From Curtobacterium sp. MCBD17_035 (lineage in GTDB: Bacteria > Actinomycetota > Actinomycetes > Actinomycetales > Microbacteriaceae), in contig NZ_CP126279.1 of the NCBI RefSeq assembly GCF_003234815.2, positions 1,054,001 to 1,118,000 of the forward strand: DNA of 64,000 nt, written 5' to 3'. This document shows positions 51,787 through 58,779 of the stretch, piece after piece. Each line of letters begins with the position of its first letter. Position 1 is the stretch's first letter. Under the pieces are notes generated by a model. The model saw nothing but the letters and a program-made list of their open reading frames with translations. It had not been told where the DNA came from and made no database searches. The translations under genes were made by a program, and so were the position numbers.

Positions 51787-52404
51787 TCAGTCGATCGCTC
51801 GCGGCCTCGGCGAGGTGGCATTCAGGGAGACTCTCGCAGTGGTGTAGTTCTGACGAGTGCGACTGATACGGAGGTCATCGACCAGCCGCGCCAACAACTC
51901 GTCGTACGCCTTCCGGTACCCGTCGAGGACGTCGACGCCGATGTGGTCGTGCGGAGCGAGGGTGAAGTGCTGCTCCCATCCCGGCTGCCAACCGATGTCC
52001 TGTCGACACCAGGCCTGACTTCGTCTGTACGAGCTGCTGATGATCTTCGCGTCTGAACCCCAGGCGCCGAAGGTACTGAAGCTCCGCGACATCAAGTTCT
52101 CGTAGGCGGCAGACACTGCTCGCGAGAACAAGGGGGCTGCACAGTAGAAGTCGCTGTCCAGGTGCCGCTTGAGCGCCACGATGTCGGGTGGCGCATCGTC
52201 ACGCCAGCTTCCGATGAACGTGACATAGCACATCAGCCGATTCAGATTCGGAACCAACTGCTGGTAGTAGTCGACGCGAAGCCTGAGCAGCTCGGAGTTC
52301 CGCGACTGCCGCTTGGTTATGACGATACCGAGCACCGCGACCAGGATCGGCGTCAGTGCGGTGCCGATCGCCGTGACGACGGTCGTCCAAGCGCCAATGT
52401 TCAC
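51787..52404 (-). CDS. Single-helix membrane-anchored hypothetical protein
   Basis: This 205-residue protein has one N-terminal membrane helix (VVTAIGTALTPILVAVLGIV, about 8-27) and a cytoplasmic helical region containing LLRLRVDYYQQLVPNLNRL. The arrangement resembles many membrane-anchored effector or defence-associated proteins, but no enzyme motif was found. GTG start at 52404. It is adjacent to and divergent from the MazG module. Confidence 0.6.
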   Translation of the reverse strand: MNIGAWTTVVTAIGTALTPILVAVLGIVITKRQSRNSELLRLRVDYYQQLVPNLNRLMCYVTFIGSWRDDAPPDIVALKRHLDSDFYCAAPLFSRAVSAAYENLMSRSFSTFGAWGSDAKIISSSYRRSQAWCRQDIGWQPGWEQHFTLAPHDHIGVDVLDGYRKAYDELLARLVDDLRISRTRQNYTTARVSLNATSPRPRAID

Positions 52405-52535
52405 CCGGGAAGCTTCCCGTGACCGTGCTCTCCTTCGAGCGACGACACGCTGCCGGGATCGGACCTCCTGAGTGCCCCACGGGCGGGAGGCTGTTCTGAG
52501 GCCCTACTGGGCCTCATGACGCGCCTTTCGGCTGT

Positions 52536-52547
52536 TAGCGTTCGTTC
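52536..52547 (+). promoter_or_regulatory. Leaderless promoter of the MazG-helicase pair
   Basis: TAGCGT at 52536-52541 lies six bases before ATG 52548, with no ribosome site. It should drive both overlapping genes as one transcript. Confidence 0.55.
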
Positions 52548-52868
52548 ATGCCGGACGACGGACTGATGGGCGAGTTACGAGCCTTCGTATCCGAACGCGA
52601 TTGGGGCCAATTCCACAGTGCGAGCAACCTCGCCAAGAGCGTCTCGATCGAGGCGGGGGAGCTCCTCGAGTGTTATCAGTGGAGCGACGATGCGCCGCTC
52701 GAGAACGTGCGTGGGGAACTCGCTGACGTGTTGACCTATTGTCTGATGCTCGCGGACCGACTGGGGCTCGACCCGGAGGCGATCATCAGGACGAAGCTCG
52801 AAGAGACCCGCCAGAAGTACCCGGTCGACCGAGCGAAGGGCCGGAGCACGAAGTATGACCGGCTTTAG
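52548..52868 (+). CDS. MazG-like nucleotide pyrophosphohydrolase
   Basis: This 106-residue protein has the length of a compact all-alpha NTP pyrophosphatase. The metal-binding helices are SIEAGELLECYQW and ELADVLTYCLMLADRLG, fitting the E-x-x-E ... E-x-x-D pattern. Such enzymes hydrolyse (d)NTPs to monophosphates and sit in stress and phage-defence loci. Its last 14 bases overlap the downstream helicase gene, indicating coupled translation. Substrate (dCTP, modified nucleotides or an alarmone) unknown. Confidence 0.85.
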   Translation: MPDDGLMGELRAFVSERDWGQFHSASNLAKSVSIEAGELLECYQWSDDAPLENVRGELADVLTYCLMLADRLGLDPEAIIRTKLEETRQKYPVDRAKGRSTKYDRL

Positions 52869-54603
52869 CATCGAGCGCCTGCCGTTCGACGCTGCGCGGG
52901 TCCAGGCGTGGCGCGAGCTCGATCCCCGGTTCACGAACTGGCCCGTCGTCTACGTTCTCGACGATGGCAAGCGTGTGTACGTGGGCGAGACTCGCAACGC
53001 GGCGGCGCGTATGCGCCAGCACCTCGAGTCCGAGGAACGCGGCTCTCTCGGCGCCGTGCGCGTGGTGCTCGATGACACGTTCAACAAGTCCGTCTGTCTC
53101 GACCTCGAGTCTCGATTGATTGGACTCTTCGCGGGTGAGGGCAAGTACGCGGTGCTCAACCGCAATGAGGGCATCGTCGACGCGGACTACTACGCCCGCG
53201 CCAGATATCGCGAGAAGTTCGACGCGATCTTCGAAGCGCTCCGCGAGCAGAAGCTCTTCACCCGCAACGTCGCGGAGATCGAGAACAGCGAACTGTTCAA
53301 GCTCTCGCCGTTCAAGGCTCTGAATCAGGATCAAGCTGTCGCCATCGAAGACATATTGGAGGGCTTGTTCGAGGACCTGGAGAGCGATACTGGCGACATG
53401 ATCGTGATCCAGGGCGCGCCCGGCACTGGGAAGACCGTCGTCGCGGTTTACCTGATGAAGCTGCTCAGTGACATCGCGCGGGGCATCGACATCGACGAAT
53501 TGGACGGCGATTCCCTGTTCAGCGACTTCTTCGTGGCTGACAACCACGAATTGCTGCAGGGCTTCCGCATGGGCCTGGTCGTGCCGCAGCAGGCGTTGCG
53601 CGCTTCTCTCCGGAGGGTCTTCGCCAAGACGCCGGGGCTCCACCCGTCGATGGTGCTCACGCCGTTCGATGTCGGGAAGAGCAGCGAAGACTTTGACCTG
53701 TTGATCGTCGACGAGGCGCACCGCCTGAATCAGCGGGCGAACCAGGCGTCGGGCCCGCAGAACAAGAGCTTCGGCGAGATCAACGCGGCACTTTTCGGGA
53801 GCGACGCCGACCACTGGACGCAGCTCGACTGGATCCGCCGGAAGAGCACGAATCAGATCCTCCTCATCGACTCCGAGCAGAGCGTGCGGCCGGCGGACCT
53901 CCCGAACGAGCTGCAGGTGAACGTGATCGCCGAAGCGCGTGAGCATCACCGGTACTACCGTCTGCTCTCCCAGATGCGAGTTCGCGCGGGCGAGGACTAT
54001 GTGGAGTACGTCCGGGCCATCATGCGTGACGAGAATCCCGCTCCGCAGATGTTCGCGGACTACGAGTTCCGCATGTTCGACGACCTTGGCGAGATGCACG
54101 ACGCCATCCGGGTGCGAGACGAGCAGTACGGTTTGTCGCGACTGGTTGCGGGATATGCGTGGCCGTGGAAGAGCAAGAGGGATCCGTCCGCCTACGACAT
54201 CGAGGAAGACGGGCGCCGGCTTCGCTGGAACCAGACGCAAACGGACTGGATACATTCGGCAGGCGCCGTCGACCAAGTGGGCTCGATTCACACTGTTCAG
54301 GGGTACGACCTGAACTACGCTGGCGTTATCATCGGACCGGACCTCCGCTACGACGAGCACGCCGGGCGTATCGTATTCGATCGTTCGAGCTACTTTGACA
54401 AGAAGGGCATGGAGAACAATCCACGGCTGGGGATGACGTACTCCGACGAGGATCTGTTGCGCTTCGTGTCGAACATCTACGCGGTGCTGCTGACTCGTGG
54501 TATCCGCGGCACTTACCTGTGGATCGCCGATCGCGCGCTCCGTCAGAGGTTTCGCGACTATGCTTGGTCTGAATCCGGGGCCTCGCCGCGCCGAGGTGCG
54601 TGA
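52855..54603 (+). CDS. GIY-YIG nuclease-DUF2075 helicase fusion
   Basis: This 582-residue protein has an N-terminal GIY-YIG-like domain (about 31-100; VVYVLDDGKRVYVGETRN, with Arg in ARMRQHL and a Glu in DLESRLIGLF). A DUF2075/superfamily-1-like ATPase follows, with Walker A GAPGTGKT (187-194), Walker B DEAH (286-289), and the late motif GSIHTVQGYDLNYAGVIIG. The combination predicts ATP-dependent remodelling or cleavage of nucleic acid. The ATG overlaps the MazG stop by 14 bases. It belongs to the variable region with other nucleases and helicases, so a phage-defence role is likely but unproven. Confidence 0.85.
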   Translation: MTGFSIERLPFDAARVQAWRELDPRFTNWPVVYVLDDGKRVYVGETRNAAARMRQHLESEERGSLGAVRVVLDDTFNKSVCLDLESRLIGLFAGEGKYAVLNRNEGIVDADYYARARYREKFDAIFEALREQKLFTRNVAEIENSELFKLSPFKALNQDQAVAIEDILEGLFEDLESDTGDMIVIQGAPGTGKTVVAVYLMKLLSDIARGIDIDELDGDSLFSDFFVADNHELLQGFRMGLVVPQQALRASLRRVFAKTPGLHPSMVLTPFDVGKSSEDFDLLIVDEAHRLNQRANQASGPQNKSFGEINAALFGSDADHWTQLDWIRRKSTNQILLIDSEQSVRPADLPNELQVNVIAEAREHHRYYRLLSQMRVRAGEDYVEYVRAIMRDENPAPQMFADYEFRMFDDLGEMHDAIRVRDEQYGLSRLVAGYAWPWKSKRDPSAYDIEEDGRRLRWNQTQTDWIHSAGAVDQVGSIHTVQGYDLNYAGVIIGPDLRYDEHAGRIVFDRSSYFDKKGMENNPRLGMTYSDEDLLRFVSNIYAVLLTRGIRGTYLWIADRALRQRFRDYAWSESGASPRRGA

Positions 54604-54633
54604 CTCGCCGGTGGTGTCGCTTTTCGCCTTCAT

Positions 54634-54761
54634 CGACCCTTCAAAGTGAAGATCCTGGGGTCATCCTGATGCCGACGAAGAAGTTCCGCATGACGAACGC
54701 CGAGAACGGCAGGGCGACGACGGCGTGGATGATGATCAGGCCGGTCGCGGTGTCGAACAGG
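54634..54761 (-). pseudogene. Degenerate duplicate of an ABC permease gene end
   Basis: Bases 54668-54761 match 62466-62559 inside the permease gene at 92 of 94 positions. Bases 54634-54649 match 62105-62120, just past the end of that gene, at 15 of 16. The copy therefore has lost about 345 bases between the two matching parts. It still reads MRNFFVGI on the minus strand and then a different short tail. Both copies have the same orientation. Confidence 0.85.
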
Positions 54762-54812
54762 CGGACGTGTCCCTGGCACGATCGCTGAAATAAGCGGGGG
54801 CCACGCAGCACG

Positions 54813-56063
54813 CTAGGACTCGTCGTCCGCCTTCTTCGACCCGCTGCGCGGCATGATCCGCTCCGCGAACGCGAGCGCCGCCTCTCCGGCTGCGGACCGC
54901 GCCTTGGTGACTGCCGCATCTCCGAGGCGCTTCGCACCGTCGATGCCGCTCTCACCCGCGTCGATGGCCTTGTCCCTGATTTCGAGCGCTGCGGCCGACC
55001 ACCGCTTTGACTCCAGAGCCTGCCCGGCGCTCTCGATGCCCAGATGGCCGTGGAACTGGGTGACGCCGCTTGCCATCTGATTCCTGGAATCGACCACGAC
55101 GTGCGCATTCAACGGGTGGAGCAGCACATTCGAGTTGGCCCGCTCGGCGGCGTCGTCCATGCGGCTCAGGATCTTCGTCGTGCTCGTCTTGATCAGGTCG
55201 CGACGTGCTTCGCGTGTGAGGGCCAGCGCGGTCCGGTGGTCGTCGATCTCGCCAGGGGTTGCTTCGAGCACTCGATCGAGTTCGAGCACGGAGTGGGCGT
55301 CCTGCAATTGGAAGCAACGTGCGACGACCGCCAACCAGTCTCCGACTGATGCCTTGGCCGCCTCGGAAGCGGCTGCGAGATCGCCCATCTTCGACTTGCC
55401 CTCGAGCTTCTCTGCAACCGCGTCGAGCTGCCGGAGCGCGTACGCCTGGACGGTGTCAAGCATGACGGACGTGTGCTGCACCTTCTGCCACGTCGTGTCC
55501 GGGACGCGACCCATGTTCTCGCGGACCCGGAGCGCATCGGTGAGAGCGAGGTCGACGCCGATCATGTCGGCGAACACTGCGTCCTTCTGCGCCCGAAGGA
55601 TGTCGTCGACCTTTTCATCGATCTTCGCGAGGTAGTCCGTCACCTCGTCCATTGCCTGCTGCATGGCGACCTGCGCCATGATGCCGGCGGCGCCAGCAAG
55701 CAGGGCTGGATTTGCCGCGAGCGCGCCGGGACCCTTCGCGATCTCGAGAATGCTTTTGATCTTCCCGTTCTCCGTCACGATCGCGCGACCGACGCCGGGT
55801 TTTGAGCCCTTCATCAGCGGCAGGTTCTTCGCGGCCTCTGCCGATTCTTTCGTCAGCTTCACCCAGCGGCCGGACTGGGCGACACCGTCCGCAGCGGCCT
55901 GCGCGAGGGCGCTCGCGGCGCCGGATGACTGCCGGCGGAGTCTGTGGAGGTCAAGCTCACGGGAGGGAAGACCGGTGCTGGACAGGAAGCGCTCCACCGC
56001 TGCCGGATCCCCGATTACGGCCAGGCCGGTGCCGTCGTTGATCAGCTCTACTTCATCGTTCAT
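54813..56063 (-). CDS. Large helical protein of unknown function
   Basis: This 416-residue protein is largely alpha-helical. It has one hydrophobic stretch (ALAANPALLAGAAGIMAQVAM, about 118-140) that could be a membrane or hydrophobic hairpin, and a following helical segment (VDDILRAQKDAVFADMI). No enzyme motif was found. GAGGAG precedes ATG 56063. It overlaps the upstream nuclease-like gene by 11 bases, so the two proteins are probably partners. Confidence 0.65.
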   Translation of the reverse strand: MNDEVELINDGTGLAVIGDPAAVERFLSSTGLPSRELDLHRLRRQSSGAASALAQAAADGVAQSGRWVKLTKESAEAAKNLPLMKGSKPGVGRAIVTENGKIKSILEIAKGPGALAANPALLAGAAGIMAQVAMQQAMDEVTDYLAKIDEKVDDILRAQKDAVFADMIGVDLALTDALRVRENMGRVPDTTWQKVQHTSVMLDTVQAYALRQLDAVAEKLEGKSKMGDLAAASEAAKASVGDWLAVVARCFQLQDAHSVLELDRVLEATPGEIDDHRTALALTREARRDLIKTSTTKILSRMDDAAERANSNVLLHPLNAHVVVDSRNQMASGVTQFHGHLGIESAGQALESKRWSAAALEIRDKAIDAGESGIDGAKRLGDAAVTKARSAAGEAALAFAERIMPRSGSKKADDES

Positions 56064-56673
56064 CGTTCTGCTCCTCGGAATGGAGAGGTGTTCGGGTGGT
56101 TGTTCGGGAAAGCAGTTCGGCACGGACGCGGGCGTACGCAGTCTCGCCATCTCGGTCGGGCGTAGCAATCCGCACGACGGGTGCGTATCCCAGCGCCGGG
56201 AGGGCAATGTCCCGCAGTGCATCGTTGTAAGCGCGCTGCCGCTGGCGGCCGCCGGGGCCGAAACCAACGGCCGGGCGGTGCGCATATTGGCGATCGGCTC
56301 GACTCGACCACTCGTCACACAGCTGGAGGTACTCGTTGAGGTCAAATCCGAGCGACAGTTGCGGCGGGTACGCCACGAGCGTTCGGCGCCGTGCCGTTGT
56401 GAAGTGCTGTAACTCATCGATCTCGACGACCGTCCGGGTCGCGACGTGGAGGAAGTCTCCGCGCAGGGGTGTCGGACGCTTGGCTGCGAGCTCGTCTTCG
56501 TTCCCACCGAGGTCGAGGTAGATACCACGGAGAAGCGAGACCGTCTCGGGCGCGGCATCGCGGAGGTCCAGGTGCCCTCGTTGGGTGATCGCCGGGACGA
56601 CGTTGCGTTCGAACCGCAGTCCGTCCGCTGCCGCCAGCTGCTCGATCCGTCGTTCCGTGTCACCGACCGGCAT
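56053..56673 (-). CDS. Nuclease-like hypothetical protein
   Basis: This 206-residue protein contains RGDFLHVATRTVVEIDELQHF (about 70-90), where the Asp and Glu-x-Asp spacing resembles PD-(D/E)XK-type active sites. It may correspond to an uncharacterised actinobacterial DUF. ATG 56673 was chosen; GTG 56682 is an alternative. It overlaps the helical protein's start by 11 bases. Confidence 0.5.
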   Translation of the reverse strand: MPVGDTERRIEQLAAADGLRFERNVVPAITQRGHLDLRDAAPETVSLLRGIYLDLGGNEDELAAKRPTPLRGDFLHVATRTVVEIDELQHFTTARRRTLVAYPPQLSLGFDLNEYLQLCDEWSSRADRQYAHRPAVGFGPGGRQRQRAYNDALRDIALPALGYAPVVRIATPDRDGETAYARVRAELLSRTTTRTPLHSEEQNDER

Positions 56674-56778
56674 GGGACTCACCGCCGGCCCCGTTGCACG
56701 ATGTTGGCGAACCCACGATCGTCGGAGGGCAACGTCCGCTTGGACAACGGCCCGTGTGCATGGCCGACGTTTCTTGCA

Positions 56779-57378
56779 TCACAGTCGGGCGAGGAGCTCC
56801 GCCTTCTTCGGCGCGAACTCCTCCTCAGTCAGGATGCCAGCCTTCGCCAGGTCGGCCAGCTTGGTGAGTGCCGCGAACACCTCGTCCTGGGACAACGAGG
56901 AAGGTGCCGCGGCAGGGACCGGCGTTGGTGCAGTCTCCGCCGCCTGCACAGCCGGTACTGACGAAGTCAGAACCGCACTCGTCGCCGGACGGGCCATGAC
57001 GGCGACGGGAGCTACGTCGACGGGAGAGGATTCGGCCTCTCGGTTGATCGGCCCGCCGTCAGGCTCGGTGATGACCGGTAACGCTGGTGCACCGATGCCG
57101 AAGTCCGCGGCGTCCGACGTGCCGTCGAGGACGGCGTCCACAGACTCAGCGGCCGACGCAAACGAGGCGGCGGACGCACGACGTGCGGCGTGCGCGGACT
57201 CCAGCGTTTCGAAGATGGACGACACCACGGCCTCCTGCGACGCCAACCAATGCGGCATCCACACCCGCTGCACGCTCGGCCAGTGCATGAGGTTCTCGAG
57301 TACCTCGAGCGGCAGGGCATCGCGGTCGGCGACCGTCGAGCGCGACGCCCAAGCAGGTGTGTCGAGCAGGACGGCCAT
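56779..57378 (-). CDS. MTES_1575-type nuclease domain fragment with SHOCT tail
   Basis: This 199-residue product starts MAVLLDTPAWASR, then STVADRDALPLEVLENLMHW and VQRVWMPHWLASQEAV. This matches the end of the REase_MTES_1575 domain found at the C-terminus of actinobacterial DUF4011-type helicases. A long disordered Ala/Pro/Ser region follows, then a SHOCT domain (LADLAKAGILTEEEFAPKKA). The beginning of the domain (GLSDFKVDIV) is in another frame just upstream, at 57378-57446. The gene is therefore frameshifted: a pseudogene, a programmed shift or an assembly error. Confidence 0.65.
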   Translation of the reverse strand: MAVLLDTPAWASRSTVADRDALPLEVLENLMHWPSVQRVWMPHWLASQEAVVSSIFETLESAHAARRASAASFASAAESVDAVLDGTSDAADFGIGAPALPVITEPDGGPINREAESSPVDVAPVAVMARPATSAVLTSSVPAVQAAETAPTPVPAAAPSSLSQDEVFAALTKLADLAKAGILTEEEFAPKKAELLARL

Positions 57379-57446
57379 CAGCGGCTCGTCTGGTGCGGAC
57401 GGGTGCACCAGACGATGTCGACCTTGAAGTCGGACAGGCCGGTCAT
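57378..57446 (-). CDS. 22-residue upstream frame holding the start of the MTES_1575 domain
   Basis: ATG 57446 follows GAAGGAACGAGC and encodes MTGLSDFKVDIV, the typical first strand of the domain, before leaving the conserved frame near a CTGGTGCAC sequence and ending at TGA 57378. The stop overlaps the next ATG as TGATG, so ribosomes could reinitiate. Removing two bases near 57412 would join VDIV to VHPSAPDEPLMAVLL. Confidence 0.55.
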   Translation of the reverse strand: MTGLSDFKVDIVWCTRPHQTSR

Positions 57447-57591
57447 TGCTCGTTCCTTCTTTGTTCGGTTGCGCGAGGCGAGCGGAGGGGCGGTTCGGGT
57501 CGTCGCTCGGCCTGCTTGCTCACCGTGGCATGAGCCACCGTCATATGCTGGAGTCGTTGCGGACAGGGCGCGGAAGCAGCCCCGGTCCGCT

Positions 57592-58686
57592 TCAGCCAGC
57601 GAAGGTGCGAACCGTCTCGCGGATTGCGTCAGCGTGCTCGTAGATGTCCTCGAGTGCGTCGATCGGGTGACGCGTCTCGTTCTTCTCCTGGTCGAACAAG
57701 CCGAGGTACTTCTGCTTTTTGCCGTTGAACCAGAGCCGCGCGACCGGCTTGCGGTTGTTGTTGTCGAGCAGCACGGCGAAGTACGACTTCTGATCGCGGT
57801 GTGTGACGCGGTAGGGCTTGACCTCGCTGCAGGCGATCGCCTTGACGATCTGGTAGCCCTCGAGCTCCTCCTGGGTCGTGACGACGTCAGAGGGCTGCTC
57901 GAGGTTCTCCTCAGCGATGGCTTGGCTTTGAACGCTCTCGACGGACGCTTCGAAATGGGGTGCGGCGAAGGAGCTGCCGAGGGCAGTCTTCAGGCGGTCG
58001 TTCACCTGTTCGTTCAGAAACTGCTTGATGGCCTTCGAGACCAGTGTGGTGAACTGCTCGCGCACCTTCTGCGTGTACATACCGTCGTAGACGCGGGTGG
58101 TCAAGAACTTGATGAAATCGTCGGATGGCTCGCGGAGTTGTGCGGCCAGCGCGCGCTTCAGGGACCCTACGTACTTCAGCTCTTCGGCGGCACTGATGAT
58201 CGAGTCGAGATCAAAGCTCTCCTTGGTGAGCTTCTGCAGCTCCGGGAGCAACGTCTCGTCGATGTCGCCGAGGTCGAGCACGAGGAACGGCTTGTCGTCC
58301 ATCTTGTTCGGAGCGTCGAGGTCCGTGTAGAAGTTGTAGACCTCACCGTTGGTGAGGATGGCGATCCGGGCGTTGGTGACGGAGAAGTACCGGAACAACT
58401 GAGAGGCGTGCTCGATCTTCAGCGGCTCGGTCGACTTCTTGCACTCGATCAGGATCTGGACTTCGCTGTCCCGCATGATCGCGTAGTCGACCTTCTCGCC
58501 GCGCTTCACGCCGACGTCGGCGGTGAACTCCGGTACCACCTCGAGGGGATTGAACACGTCGTACCCGAGGATCGTCGAGATGAACGGCATCACGAACGCG
58601 TTCTTCGTCGCCTCTTCGGTCTCGATGGCCTGACGTTGATTCTGGACCTTCGTCGCGAGAGCTGCCAGACGTTCTTCAAATTCCAC
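57592..58686 (-). CDS. Type I restriction HsdR-N-like endonuclease
   Basis: This 364-residue protein has an N-terminal PD-(D/E)XK domain, with GEKVDYAIMRDSEVQILIE-CKK (about 60-82) giving Asp, Glu and Lys. It matches the HsdR_N family but lacks the helicase motor of type I enzymes and has no HsdM/HsdS partner nearby. The C-terminal half ends in a domain around YFAVLLDNNNRKPVARLWFN. GTG 58686 follows GAGGAAAGG. It acts alone or with the NERD-UvrD gene to its right. Confidence 0.82.
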   Translation of the reverse strand: MEFEERLAALATKVQNQRQAIETEEATKNAFVMPFISTILGYDVFNPLEVVPEFTADVGVKRGEKVDYAIMRDSEVQILIECKKSTEPLKIEHASQLFRYFSVTNARIAILTNGEVYNFYTDLDAPNKMDDKPFLVLDLGDIDETLLPELQKLTKESFDLDSIISAAEELKYVGSLKRALAAQLREPSDDFIKFLTTRVYDGMYTQKVREQFTTLVSKAIKQFLNEQVNDRLKTALGSSFAAPHFEASVESVQSQAIAEENLEQPSDVVTTQEELEGYQIVKAIACSEVKPYRVTHRDQKSYFAVLLDNNNRKPVARLWFNGKKQKYLGLFDQEKNETRHPIDALEDIYEHADAIRETVRTFAG

Positions 58687-58779
58687 TGTGAGCCTTTCCT
58701 CGGGTGTTCGTATTGTGGAGCAACTCGTGCTCCATGACTAGTGCGTCCTTCGAGAGGTTCGCGGGTCGGCCGAGCACCC

